The notes: a model not told the origin generated them from the sequence alone. Numbered from the stretch's first letter, positions 9,613-20,633 are shown. The stretch: 64,000 nt of DNA from Neisseria sp. oral taxon 014 str. F0314 (GCF_005886145.1 NZ_CP040504.1:1178001-1242000), one strand, 5' to 3'. A program made the numbers and translations.

Positions 9613-9653
9613 AAAAAAACCTGTTTCTTTCGTTTTTAGGAAACAGGTTTTTT
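9613..9653 (+). terminator. Riboswitch-controlled intrinsic terminator
   Basis: AAACCTGTTTC and GAAACAGGTTT flank a short loop and end in a T run. The left arm CCTGTTTC (9620-9627) can alternatively pair with GGAAACAGG at 9518-9526, which overlaps P1 of the riboswitch, so antiterminator and P1 are mutually exclusive. This fits TPP-induced premature termination. Confidence 0.8.
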
Positions 9654-9689
9654 GTTTGTCTCATTCCCTGTCAGCTTTAAGGAATCCAA

Positions 9690-10904
9690 ATGTTTTGGAA
9701 AAACTTTTCACGCCAATTCGGCCCCGGTATCATCATGGCTTCATCTTGTGTCGGCGGCTCCCATATCATTGCTTCCACTCAAGCCGGTGCATATTACGGT
9801 TACCAACTTGCCTTTTTTATTTTATTAGTCAATCTATTAAAATACCCTTTCTTTCGCATTGCCTTTGATTACAGCAGCGTGAATAACCGAACCTTGCTTG
9901 AAGGATATGCTGGGAAAGGTCGCCTTTATCTTTATCTGTTTTTGGTTTTCAATTTTTTCGCCACCATCATCAATATTGCAGGTGGGACGCTGCTTTCCGC
10001 CGTATTGCTTGGAATGTTGCTACCATTTAACCTTCCTCTCAACATATTAAATGCTGCTACACTCGCCAGTTTCTTAATCCTACTGTTCAGCCGTCAATAT
10101 CAATCTTTGGACAAAATATCAAAATGGATTATGTTCAGCCTCAGTATCATTACCTTGCTCGCCCTTTTGATGGCTTTCAACAAAGGCACTGCCGCTCCTG
10201 CACCCGATTTCACTGTTACGTCGCCGTGGACAATAACTGCCATCCCTTTCTTTGCCGCCTTGATGGGTTGGATGCCTGCTCCGATGGAATTAAGCGTTTC
10301 CAGCTCAATGTGGGTTATTGAAAAAAACAAGCTTAATCCTGACTATCGCCCGAAACGCATGATTGATTTCAATACCAGCTATATATTAACTATCGTCTTA
10401 GCCTTGATGTTCATGGCACTCGGCGCATTAGTGCAATACGGAAAAACCACAACGCCATTAAGCGGAGGGAAATTTATCGGCCAGTTTGTCGATATGTATA
10501 CCCACAGCATCGGAGAATGGACTCGCCTGCCAATTATCTTTGTTGCCTTTGCCTGCATTTACGGCACAACCATCGTTGCCGTAGACGGCTATTCCCGCTG
10601 CAACATGCAGGCCGTGGACTTACTTCTCAAAAAACCTCTTGGTCATGACGGAACGAAATTGCGATATTGGCTCTTTGGAGCATGTATTTTGTCCTTTGTA
10701 TTGATACAGTTCTTCAACAGTGCCATCGGAAAAATGATACCGTTCGCCATGACTGCCTCTTTCCTATCTGCACCCGTTTTCGCATGGCTTAATCTGAATT
10801 TGGCCAAACAATATGCACCCAAACCGCTGTGGCTCATACCTTTAGCTTGGCTGGGCTGGATTTCGCTCATTATCACTGCCATTGTCTATTTAATTTGGGT
10901 TTGA
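9690..10904 (+). CDS. NRAMP-fold (SLC11-like) transporter under TPP riboswitch control
   Basis: A 404-residue inner-membrane protein with ~11 predicted helices. Its N-terminus (FGPGIIMAS then QAGAYYGYQL) aligns with helix 1 of NRAMP metal transporters. However, the metal-binding DPGN is GGSH here (residues 22-25), and the helix-6 MPH motif reads MPAPM (WMPAPMELSVSSS). The usual Mn/Fe ligands are therefore absent and the substrate is unlikely to be Mn2+. The TPP riboswitch just upstream is evidence that the substrate is thiamine-related (thiamine, a precursor or a thiazole/pyrimidine moiety), or at least that the gene belongs to the thiamine regulon. The start has an AAGGA ribosome-binding site. 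Substrate assignment is inference. Confidence 0.8.
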   Translation: MFWKNFSRQFGPGIIMASSCVGGSHIIASTQAGAYYGYQLAFFILLVNLLKYPFFRIAFDYSSVNNRTLLEGYAGKGRLYLYLFLVFNFFATIINIAGGTLLSAVLLGMLLPFNLPLNILNAATLASFLILLFSRQYQSLDKISKWIMFSLSIITLLALLMAFNKGTAAPAPDFTVTSPWTITAIPFFAALMGWMPAPMELSVSSSMWVIEKNKLNPDYRPKRMIDFNTSYILTIVLALMFMALGALVQYGKTTTPLSGGKFIGQFVDMYTHSIGEWTRLPIIFVAFACIYGTTIVAVDGYSRCNMQAVDLLLKKPLGHDGTKLRYWLFGACILSFVLIQFFNSAIGKMIPFAMTASFLSAPVFAWLNLNLAKQYAPKPLWLIPLAWLGWISLIITAIVYLIWV

Positions 10905-10979
10905 ATAAATCACATAAAACTAACCGCCGAAATTCTGATTACGGTTTTCCATAAAAATTTCGACGGTCGTTTTTTTAAA

Positions 10980-11042
10980 AGAGGCCGTCTGAAAAAATTT
11001 GCACAAGATTGAGAATACCCGGCAAATTTTCAGACGGCCTTT
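10980..11042. terminator. Bidirectional DUS-hairpin terminator
   Basis: GAGGCCGTCTGAAAA and its complement lie between the convergent transporter and gdhA genes, with A/T runs on both sides. Confidence 0.65.
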
Positions 11043-11061
11043 ATATACTAAACCCTATGAT

Positions 11062-12484
<1,423 letters not shown>

Positions 12485-12739
12485 GTATTTTTTTGTAAAA
12501 TTGTTGACATTATTTATTTTGGTTTTTGAGTTATAGCTTTTTCACACCTTATAAATTTATTTTTATAAAATTTAAAATCTTATTTTTGACAAAAGAAGAT
12601 TTTAAATTGCTAATCGCTTATTCCAAATAGAAAGTGTTTTTCAAAAAATATCAATCAAATAATTCAATAAAAATAAAAATTCTTATTAAAATTGTCAACA
12701 ATTTATCTTCATACGGCTCACCCGCCATGCTGTCTGAAA
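12485..12739. other. AT-rich divergent intergenic region gdhA/thyA
   Basis: About 255 bp of very AT-rich DNA (long A/T runs, TTGACATTATTTATTTTGG near 12504) with no open frame of note. It is probably regulatory for gdhA, or a curved or nucleoid-protein-binding segment. No named operator was recognised. Confidence 0.4.
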
Positions 12740-12748
12740 TGCTACAAT
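12740..12748 (+). promoter_or_regulatory. Putative extended -10 promoter of thyA
   Basis: TGCTACAAT, a TGn-extended -10 element, lies 38 bp before the thyA ATG. There is no good -35. Confidence 0.4.
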
Positions 12749-12785
12749 AGCGTCCGATTATTGACGTTCATTCACAAGGATCTCC

Positions 12786-13580
12786 ATGAAAGCCTACCAT
12801 GACCTGATGCGCCACGTTCTCGAACACGGCATAGACAAATCCGACCGTACCGGAACAGGCACGCGCTCAGTATTCGGCTATCAGATGCGCTTTGATTTAA
12901 GTAAAGGTTTTCCGCTGTTGACTACCAAAAAACTCCATCTGCGTTCGATTATTCACGAGTTATTATGGTTTCTCAAAGGCGATACCAATATCAAATATCT
13001 AAAAGACAACAATGTTTCGATTTGGGACGAATGGGCGGACGAAAACGGAGATTTGGGCCCTGTTTACGGTTACCAATGGCGAAGCTGGCCCGCTCCTGAC
13101 GGCCGCCACATCGACCAAATCGCTAATGTGACCGAACAAATTAAAAAAAATCCCGATTCGCGCCGCTTAATTGTTTCCGCATGGAATCCTGCCCTTGTTG
13201 ATGAAATGGCTCTTCCCCCTTGCCATACGATGTTTCAGTTTTATGTAGCAGACGGCAAACTTTCTTGTCAGCTTTACCAGCGAAGTGCCGATATTTTTTT
13301 GGGCGTCCCGTTTAACATAGCCAGTTACGCACTCTTGACCATGATGATGGCGCAAGTTTGCAGACTAAAAATCGGAGAATTTATCCATACTTTCGGTGAT
13401 GCCCACCTTTACAGCAATCATATGGAACAAGCAAAGTTACAGCTTTCACGCGACTTTCGCCCTTTACCGGAAATGAAAATAAATCCTGAAGTAAAAGATT
13501 TATTCGCATTCAAATTTGAAGACTTCGAGTTGACCGGCTACAACCCTCACCCTCACATCAAGGCCGAAGTTGCTGTTTAG
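12786..13580 (+). CDS. thyA: Thymidylate synthase
   Basis: A 264-residue enzyme converting dUMP to dTMP with methylene-tetrahydrofolate. It has the family length, the [19 protein letters not shown] opening, the catalytic cysteine in [32 protein letters not shown], and the C-terminal [10 protein letters not shown] loop that closes over the folate. AAGGATCTCC precedes the ATG. Confidence 0.98.
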   Translation: MKAYHDLMRHVLEHGIDKSDRTGTGTRSVFGYQMRFDLSKGFPLLTTKKLHLRSIIHELLWFLKGDTNIKYLKDNNVSIWDEWADENGDLGPVYGYQWRSWPAPDGRHIDQIANVTEQIKKNPDSRRLIVSAWNPALVDEMALPPCHTMFQFYVADGKLSCQLYQRSADIFLGVPFNIASYALLTMMMAQVCRLKIGEFIHTFGDAHLYSNHMEQAKLQLSRDFRPLPEMKINPEVKDLFAFKFEDFELTGYNPHPHIKAEVAV

Positions 13581-13641
13581 AAATCATCTTTAATTTATCT
13601 CGCATTCCCATAATCGCTGTTTTTTAATTCAAGCAATAGTA

Positions 13642-13682
13642 AGGCCATCTGAAAATCAGTTCATGAATTTTTCAGATGGCCT
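13642..13682. terminator. Hairpin with variant uptake sequence after thyA
   Basis: AGGCCATCTGAAAA pairs with TTTTCAGATGGCCT. Both arms carry the same G-to-A/C-to-T change from the normal DUS, so the stem is perfect although the uptake sequence is altered. Confidence 0.65.
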
Positions 13683-13755
13683 CTTAAAATATATGGTGAC
13701 GGTAGTAATCCATTTAGCTGACTCATACATTTGAAAAGCAATAAACTCAAAAAAG

Positions 13756-13785
13756 AAAAAACCCTGCTTCTCAGCAGGGTTTTTA
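13756..13785 (-). terminator. Terminator of the adhesin gene
   Basis: Read on the minus strand, AAACCCTGCTGAGAAGCAGGGTTT is followed by TTTCTTTTTT, ~10 bp after the adhesin stop codon. Confidence 0.85.
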
Positions 13786-13795
13786 TTCAGACTAA

Positions 13796-16700
13796 TCAGC
13801 CGATAGTTTCAACATGGTTTTGCAATACGCTGTCCAACGTTTCTCCTACTGACAATCCATTGAAAGTAATGCTGTTTTGGTAGGTAGTACCGTCTTTACC
13901 AACACCGGTGAAACTCAGGGTATGGGTTTCGTCATTCCAAACTGCATTCTGCAAATCATGCGGACTTACCAAATCGGCAAATACTACTTTGTCGACACCT
14001 GCTTGGAAATCTGTGATGACATCATTACCGTTATTGCTGTTGGCCAAGAATACAAACTGATCCGCACCTTCGCCGCCAGTCAGAGTATCGTTACCTGCAC
14101 CACCAAACAGAACATCATCGCCTTTACCTCCATTCAAAGTATCGTCACCACCGTCTGCGCGGTTGTCCAACAAGTCTTTCCAATGATTTTTTACATAATT
14201 GGCCACTTGCTGATCTGTCGCATCAGTACCGGCATTGTCCGTCCACTTAATATATTCGGTCAACGCTTTGGCGCCCATGGCATCATGCGAACCTGAGGTA
14301 TAAGCAACACCCGTGATACCGTTAGTCCAAGACAGATGATCAGTATTGATACTGTCACCGAACAAGACGTCATCACCCTCACCTCCGGTCAAAGTATCCG
14401 AAGATACATTGTTCACGACACGCTCAGTACTGCCTCGTTCCAGTGCCGCATCTAACTGACTCGGATTAGACACGACCTGCGACTCGCCCACTGCTCCTGA
14501 ATAATACACAGGAGATGGATAGGTTTGATACCATAGACTGCCTTCAGTAATACTATGGCCGTCTGAAACAGTATTGTCGTAGTAATCCAACATGGACTCT
14601 TTCGCACCCTTGGCAAAACCAACGGCATGAACGTCAGATACTGCAGATAGTTTTTTGAAACTATGCAATGCTGCATTGACCGCATCCTGTGTTACATAAC
14701 CTCTCCACGGTGTCTCACCCGTATCGCCATAGGTAGTCGGTTGTCCGTCAGTCAGGAAGTAAGTAACATTATGATATCCGTTGGACGATACTTTGCTAAA
14801 CCAATCTGTTGCGTCACGGAATGCATCATCGTAATTAGTTACGCCGTGCGCTCTTAACGACATAATTTGATTCAACAACTTATCAACATTTTGCTCGGTC
14901 AGATCATTAATCGTCACAACCTGTTTTGCAGTTGAATTAAACGCAAACAAGGTTACATTCAAATGGCCGTCATGATGAGCAAAATCTTTTGCTAATTTCA
15001 ACAACGATTTACGTGCCATCTCGATATACGCTTCCCCCGAATCGGTTCTAAACGTATTCATACTTTCAGATGTATCCAATACAAGGGCAACATTGTAGTT
15101 TTGACCGGGTTTGATAATCAGCCGATAACCACCGGCATCACCGATTAAGGCATCGTTACCTGTTCCGCCGGTAATGTTATCACCACCGTTTTTACCAATT
15201 ACAGCTTTGTCCGCGTCAGTGCCGTTAATGGTAATATCGAGAGTCGCAGTAGATTTGTCACCATCTGCATCTGTCACGGTATAAGTGAACGAGTCCTTCA
15301 ATGTTTCACCTCCGTTCAATGCTTTAACCGCGGCATTGTTCGGATTGACCGTGTATGTATATTGTCCATTAGCATTAAGTGTCAACGAACCATACTGACC
15401 GTTTGTATTGCCAACAGTTACTGCAACCGGTGTATCTGCACCTAATACATCATTAGACAACACGTCACCGCTTACCGACATACCCGTGTCTTTAATACTG
15501 TTCGTATCATGTACAGCAACTGGGGCTGTATCCGTGATGCGGATATCCAAACTGTCCATTGCTGTATTACCGGCAGCATCACGAACCATCACTACAAAAC
15601 TATCTTTCACTGAATTGTCGCCTGTACTGTGGTCGGCTGCTTTACCTCCTTCGACATAACGGTAAGTTACCTTACCAGATGCAGCATCATACCCTGTTAC
15701 AATCAATGTACCTCGAACGGTATGAATCATTACCGGATGCGCAGCAGTCGCCGAAGTCACATCCTTACCTGCAACAGTAATTGCAGTAACGGGGGATTTA
15801 TCGCTCACTTGGATAAATCCTTTAACGGCGGCCGATGATGCCTCTTCGACTGAATGTCCAGGCGCATTAACTATGGGTGCCGTGGTGTCGATGGTACCGT
15901 TGTCGCTGGCTCTGCCTTCGTTACCGGCCGGGTCTTTGACGGCGGCTTCGGCAGTGTAACGGCCTTCGGCCAATGCCTTCGGCACTTCGACGCTGTAACG
16001 GCCGTCCGCACCTACGCTGGCGCTGACGGTTTGTACGCTGTCTCGGCTGTCGGTCACGGTAATGCTGACAATGGAACCGGCCGGGGCATCGGTGGTACCG
16101 CTGATAAGCGGGGTGTTGTCGGAGGTGTTGTCCGGGGCGTCTACGGTAATGACCGGGGCCGTGGTATCGATGGTACCGTTGTCGCTGGCTCTGCCTTCGT
16201 TGCCGGCCGGGTCTTTGACGACGGCTTCGACGCTGACCGGACCTTCGGGTAAGGCTTCCGGTACGTCTACTTCGAAGCTGCCGTCATCTTTGACGGTAGT
16301 CGTCACAACCTGCGGATGACCGTCTTTGCCGGTTACGGTAATGGTAACGACCGTGCCTGCCGGTACGTCGGTTTTACCGCTGATGGTGGGGGTGGTATCC
16401 CGGCTGACTTCCGGAATGTCGACGCTGATGACCGGTGCGGTAATATCGATGCTGCCGTTGTCGCTGGCCTTACCTTCGTTACCAGCCGGGTCTTTGACGG
16501 CGGCTTCGGCAGTGTAGCGGCCTTCGGCCAATGCTTTCGGCACTTCGACGCTGTAACGGCCGTTTGCACCTACGTTGGCGCTGACCGTTTGTACGCTGCC
16601 TCGGCTGTCGGTCACGGTAATGCTGACGACGGAACCGGTCGGAGCATCGGTGGTACCGCTGATAAGCGGGGTGTTGTCGGAGGTGTTGTCCGGTGCGTCT

Positions 16701-19207
16701 ACGGTAATGACCGGTGCCGTGGTGTCGATCACGTTTCCTTTGCCGTTATTGTCATCACGGGCTTCGGCTCGGTTTCCTGCTTTGTCGCTGACAACCGCCT
16801 CAACGCTGTAGCGGCCATCCGGCAGTGCATTCGGTACTTCCGCCTGATAGCTGCCGTCAGCCTGTACCGTGGCAGTCACCACTTGGCTGCCGCCGCGGCT
16901 GTCGGTTACGGTCAGGGTAACGAGCTGTCCTTCTTCCACATCGGTAGTGGTACCGGTGAGGGTCGGCGTGTTGTCGTTGCTCAAATCCGGCGCTTCAACG
17001 GTAATGGCTGCCGTCGTATCTACCGAACCGTTGTCGCTGGCTCTACCTTCGTTGCCGGCCGGGTCTTTGACGGCGGCTTCGGCAGTGTAACGGCCTTCGG
17101 CCAATGCCTTCGGCACTTCGACGCTGTAACGGCCGTCCGCACCTACGCTGGCGCTGACCGTTTGTACGCTGCCTTGGCTGTCGGTCACGGTGATGCTGAC
17201 AATGGAACCGGCCGGAGCATCGGTGGTACCGCTGATAAGCGGGGTGTTGTCGGAGGTGTTGTCCGGTGCGTCTACGGTAATGACCGGGGCCGTGGTGTCG
17301 ATGGTACCGTTGTCGCTGGCTCTGCCTTCATTGCCGGCCGGGTCTTTGACGACGGCTTCGACGCTGACCGGACCTTCGGGTAAGGCTTCCGGTACGTCTA
17401 CTTCGAAGCTGCCGTCATCTTTGACGGTAGTCGTCACAACCTGCGGATGACCGTCTTTGCCGGTTACGGTAATGGTAACGACCGTGCCTGCCGGTACGTC
17501 GGTTTTACCGCTGATGGTGGGGGTGGTATCCCGGCTGACTTCCGGAATGTCGACGCTGATGACCGGTGCGGTAATATCGATGCTGCCGTTGTCGCTGGCC
17601 TTACCTTCGTTACCAGCCGGGTCTTTGACGGCGGCTTCGGCAGTGTAGCGGCCTTCGGCCAATGCTTTCGGCACTTCGACGCTGTAACGGCCGTTTGCAC
17701 CTACGTTGGCGCTGACCGTTTGTACGCTGCCTCGGCTGTCGGTCACGGTAATGCTGACGACGGAACCGGTCGGAGCATCGGTGGTACCGCTGATAAGCGG
17801 GGTGTTGTCGGAGGTGTTGTCCGGTGCGTCTACGGTAATGACCGGTGCCGTGGTGTCGATCACGTTTCCTTTGCCGTTATTGTCATCACGGGCTTCGGCT
17901 CGGTTTCCTGCTTTGTCGCTGACAACCGCCTCAACGCTGTAGCGGCCATCCGGCAGTGCATTCGGTACTTCCGCCTGATAGCTGCCGTCAGCCTGTACCG
18001 TGGCAGTCACCACTTGGCTGCCGCCGCGGCTGTCGGTTACGGTCAGGGTAACGATCTGTCCTTCTTCCACATCGGTAGTGGTACCGGTGAGGGTCGGCGT
18101 GTTGTCGTTGCTCAAATCCGGCGCTTCAATGGTAATAACGGCTGTTGTATCAATTTCACCTGTGTCAGAAGCCGTTGCGGTTTTACCTGTAGAATTGGAT
18201 ACTGTTGCAGATACAGTGTATTTGCCATCAGGCAACTGTTCACTCAAATCGACAGCATAGGTTCCTTCTTCAGTGACAGGTACAGTTACGGTATGTGTTG
18301 CACCTTTGGAATCAGTAATAACCAGATTAACATTACTACCAATGGCATCAGACGTGCCACTGATATAGGGTGTATTGTCATTGGATACACCATCCGGAGC
18401 ATTTACGGTAAGTGTAACCACAGCATCAATCATACCTGTATCGGTTGCAGTAGCTGAATTACCGGCTTTATCGGCAACAGTCGCAATAACGGTATATGCG
18501 CCATCCGGCAATTCATTAGGCACTTCCACCCGATAGGTACCGTCTTCCGCAACCACTGTACTGACAACCTGAGTCTTACCTTCACTGTCTTTAACCGTTA
18601 TTGTAACGATTTGTCCCGCTTCTACATCGGTAGTGGTGCCGGTAATAATCGGCGTCGTATCAACCTGATCATTTGGTGCATCAACTGTTATTGCTGCAAA
18701 TTTATCAGAACTATCATGATGGCTGTTTGCTGCAACTGCCGCTGCGGCACCCAACGGAACTAGAGCGGCCAACCACAAAGGATTAAACGCCCACATACTT
18801 CCGATAATTTCGCCGCCCAAAGCCTGCCCCGCTACGACTTCTTCAGCCAGCATAGTTACTGCTTCGGAAGGTTCGGCACTTTCGGGGACATAAGGATAAG
18901 TTGCACCGTTTTCATGTTGACCGATCAACAGGCTGCTTTTTGACGCATCTGTTGCTTCTGAGTAATAGCCTTCCAAAATCAAATCGGGATTACTGATATC
19001 CGAACCTTCGAAAGCAATTTCCAAATTATCGCCCACACGTTTGGTCATGATGTTTTCAGGACCGAATTGTGTAGCTTCATCAATGAATTGGTAGTTCACT
19101 TCGGACTGCGCGGGAATGCGTAAAACCTCGCCCGAGGCCGTCTGAAATTTAACGGTTTCAACTGTTTCTTTAGCGTTATTGATTTTTAACGTAATGTTTT
19201 TAGACAT
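13796..19207 (-). CDS. Large BapA/RTX-type repetitive surface adhesin
   Basis: An acidic protein of 1803 residues with no cleavable N-terminal signal, as expected for a type I secreted giant adhesin. Order: a BapA-prefix-like N-terminal domain with the hydrophobic WLAALVPLGAAAAVAA segment (~1-175); about ten bacterial Ig-like domains (~175-1110), many with NDNTPTLTGTT or SDNTPLISGTT; a VCBS/cadherin-like region (~1210-1335); RTX nonapeptide pieces; a von Willebrand A domain with MIDAS motif DTSES (~1370-1550); and C-terminal RTX calcium-binding repeats (GGDDTLNGGKGDDVLFGG, ~1700) before a secretion tail. Domains within residues ~350-1105 are near-identical. No ABC exporter, membrane fusion protein or TolC gene is adjacent. 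The role in biofilm or host adhesion is inferred. Confidence 0.85.
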   Translation of the reverse strand: MSKNITLKINNAKETVETVKFQTASGEVLRIPAQSEVNYQFIDEATQFGPENIMTKRVGDNLEIAFEGSDISNPDLILEGYYSEATDASKSSLLIGQHENGATYPYVPESAEPSEAVTMLAEEVVAGQALGGEIIGSMWAFNPLWLAALVPLGAAAAVAANSHHDSSDKFAAITVDAPNDQVDTTPIITGTTTDVEAGQIVTITVKDSEGKTQVVSTVVAEDGTYRVEVPNELPDGAYTVIATVADKAGNSATATDTGMIDAVVTLTVNAPDGVSNDNTPYISGTSDAIGSNVNLVITDSKGATHTVTVPVTEEGTYAVDLSEQLPDGKYTVSATVSNSTGKTATASDTGEIDTTAVITIEAPDLSNDNTPTLTGTTTDVEEGQIVTLTVTDSRGGSQVVTATVQADGSYQAEVPNALPDGRYSVEAVVSDKAGNRAEARDDNNGKGNVIDTTAPVITVDAPDNTSDNTPLISGTTDAPTGSVVSITVTDSRGSVQTVSANVGANGRYSVEVPKALAEGRYTAEAAVKDPAGNEGKASDNGSIDITAPVISVDIPEVSRDTTPTISGKTDVPAGTVVTITVTGKDGHPQVVTTTVKDDGSFEVDVPEALPEGPVSVEAVVKDPAGNEGRASDNGTIDTTAPVITVDAPDNTSDNTPLISGTTDAPAGSIVSITVTDSQGSVQTVSASVGADGRYSVEVPKALAEGRYTAEAAVKDPAGNEGRASDNGSVDTTAAITVEAPDLSNDNTPTLTGTTTDVEEGQLVTLTVTDSRGGSQVVTATVQADGSYQAEVPNALPDGRYSVEAVVSDKAGNRAEARDDNNGKGNVIDTTAPVITVDAPDNTSDNTPLISGTTDAPTGSVVSITVTDSRGSVQTVSANVGANGRYSVEVPKALAEGRYTAEAAVKDPAGNEGKASDNGSIDITAPVISVDIPEVSRDTTPTISGKTDVPAGTVVTITVTGKDGHPQVVTTTVKDDGSFEVDVPEALPEGPVSVEAVVKDPAGNEGRASDNGTIDTTAPVITVDAPDNTSDNTPLISGTTDAPAGSIVSITVTDSRDSVQTVSASVGADGRYSVEVPKALAEGRYTAEAAVKDPAGNEGRASDNGTIDTTAPIVNAPGHSVEEASSAAVKGFIQVSDKSPVTAITVAGKDVTSATAAHPVMIHTVRGTLIVTGYDAASGKVTYRYVEGGKAADHSTGDNSVKDSFVVMVRDAAGNTAMDSLDIRITDTAPVAVHDTNSIKDTGMSVSGDVLSNDVLGADTPVAVTVGNTNGQYGSLTLNANGQYTYTVNPNNAAVKALNGGETLKDSFTYTVTDADGDKSTATLDITINGTDADKAVIGKNGGDNITGGTGNDALIGDAGGYRLIIKPGQNYNVALVLDTSESMNTFRTDSGEAYIEMARKSLLKLAKDFAHHDGHLNVTLFAFNSTAKQVVTINDLTEQNVDKLLNQIMSLRAHGVTNYDDAFRDATDWFSKVSSNGYHNVTYFLTDGQPTTYGDTGETPWRGYVTQDAVNAALHSFKKLSAVSDVHAVGFAKGAKESMLDYYDNTVSDGHSITEGSLWYQTYPSPVYYSGAVGESQVVSNPSQLDAALERGSTERVVNNVSSDTLTGGEGDDVLFGDSINTDHLSWTNGITGVAYTSGSHDAMGAKALTEYIKWTDNAGTDATDQQVANYVKNHWKDLLDNRADGGDDTLNGGKGDDVLFGGAGNDTLTGGEGADQFVFLANSNNGNDVITDFQAGVDKVVFADLVSPHDLQNAVWNDETHTLSFTGVGKDGTTYQNSITFNGLSVGETLDSVLQNHVETIG
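15890..18151 (-). repeat. Two tandem 1131-bp units inside the adhesin gene
   Basis: The segment 15890-17020 recurs at 17021-18151 in register with a 1131-bp (377-codon) offset. Most stretches compared are identical; the few differences seen include GAGCTG versus GATCTG at 16922/18053. Each unit encodes four Ig-like domains. Confidence 0.85.
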
Positions 19208-19229
19208 TTTATGTACCTTTTATCGTTTG

Positions 19230-20126
19230 TTATTTTTCACCGTGCAGAATGATTTCTACACGACGGTTAGGTTGATCGCACTTTTCGCGCGCTTTGGCAT
19301 TTTTCGGAAAACGTTTGCGGCAATTCGTTACCACCAATTCTCTTTCACCTTTACCTTGCGTACTGATGATATTGCCGTCTAGGCCGCTAGAGGACAGAGC
19401 CTGTTTGACGGTTTGCGCACGTTTGACAGAGAGCGCGTCGTTATATTCCGGTTTGCCTTCCGGATCGGTATGGCCGACAACGTTAACACTGGTTACAGCT
19501 GCGGGATTTTGTTTGATGTCTTGAGAAATGGTCGAAACTTCGCGCTTGCCCTGTTCCAGCATGTCTTGATAGCCCGAACGGTCAAATTTAAACAACGCCG
19601 AGGCTTGCAAATTGTATTTTTTCAATACTTGTGCACATTTATCTTTGCTGACGACGCGCGACAAGGTATGGTTTTGACGTTTTACACCTTTCATTTCCGC
19701 TTCGGCTTGTTCAGGGGAAACGCTCTGCAATATAGGGCGGCCACTGCCATCATTGATGACTTTGAAGAAAGACACCGTACCTTCGGGCAGATTGTAGTAA
19801 TCGCCTGAATGGGCTTTATGCTGGTAGGCAGCATCCTGCTTGGTGAAATCAGCATGGAATTTTTGGTTCTGCGCGCAGATTAATTCCTGACGGTAGGCAT
19901 TAGGCTGCAATGAACCAAGATATTGGCTGTTGACATAGATATTGATGGTAGAACCTTCAATAGCGTTGGCTTGACGGTAAAATACAACGGACGAACGACC
20001 ATCCGGTACATCCGTCGTATAGGCCGCATCGGTTGTATCAATCCATGTTTCTTTTTTCTGATGGGCGCAGGCAGACAGCAACACCAGCGGCAGCAAACCC
20101 CATAATACGTTACGACACTTCAGCAT
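19230..20126 (-). CDS. OmpA-like outer-membrane lipoprotein
   Basis: 298 residues. A lipoprotein signal peptide ends in the lipobox LLSAC (Cys20). An uncharacterised ~170-residue middle region follows, then an OmpA/MotB peptidoglycan-binding domain with VVGHTDPEGKPEYNDALSVKRAQ and the NRRVEI end that contacts diaminopimelate. The adhesin starts 22 bp downstream, so the two probably form one operon. OmpA-family lipoproteins often accompany Bap-like adhesins and may anchor or retain the secreted protein; that role is inference. CAGGAGCG precedes the ATG. Confidence 0.8.
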   Translation of the reverse strand: MLKCRNVLWGLLPLVLLSACAHQKKETWIDTTDAAYTTDVPDGRSSVVFYRQANAIEGSTINIYVNSQYLGSLQPNAYRQELICAQNQKFHADFTKQDAAYQHKAHSGDYYNLPEGTVSFFKVINDGSGRPILQSVSPEQAEAEMKGVKRQNHTLSRVVSKDKCAQVLKKYNLQASALFKFDRSGYQDMLEQGKREVSTISQDIKQNPAAVTSVNVVGHTDPEGKPEYNDALSVKRAQTVKQALSSSGLDGNIISTQGKGERELVVTNCRKRFPKNAKAREKCDQPNRRVEIILHGEK

Positions 20127-20582
20127 TTATACGCTCCTGATTATTTGATTAAAGGAAATTTTCGGATATTAAGTTATTAATTTATGAATGACATATAACA
20201 GAATAAGATTTTCAATATTAATTGCATTATCCGGACTGTCGTTATCCATCATTCCTAATATTATGAAAGATGATATAACTTCTATACGTCATTATCCCTT
20301 TTGTCATACAAACGGTACTTTAATGTGATAATAGGTAATTGAAAAATAACTATCTATTTATAAAGAAAATCTTTTAAAATCCCGTGTAATTATCCGAAAA
20401 ATCCCATCAAAGATAGCATATTCCGCAAATTTAAATATCTGAAAGACATAATATTACTGGCGTTACTGATTAAACTGACTCTTTTATGCAACAGCCATAA
20501 CAATCATATTTCATTCTCTTTTTTCAATACCGCCAATTTCTGTATTTATTGAAGAAACTGCTTTCGGAAATTTCTACAAATC
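20127..20582. other. AT-rich intergenic region, divergent lipoprotein/smc
   Basis: About 455 bp of AT-rich DNA with no supported gene and no DUS. It must hold the promoter of the lipoprotein-adhesin operon on the minus strand; I could not choose one candidate. Confidence 0.4.
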
Positions 20583-20611
20583 CTGAAAACACTGTCTGTT
20601 TCCGCTAAAAT
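20583..20611 (+). promoter_or_regulatory. Putative smc promoter
   Basis: CTGAAA at 20583-20588 and TAAAAT at 20606-20611 with a 17-bp spacer, ending 22 bp before the smc ATG. The -35 is weak. Confidence 0.4.
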
Positions 20612-20633
20612 ACGTCTTTTTTCCTTCTCCCCC

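Noticed and set aside
16316-17383. Long plus-strand open frames across the adhesin gene
   Set aside because: They lie antisense to the repeat-rich adhesin, repeat with the same 1131-bp period and encode low-complexity Val/Gly/Asp sequence without ribosome-binding sites; shadows of the real gene.
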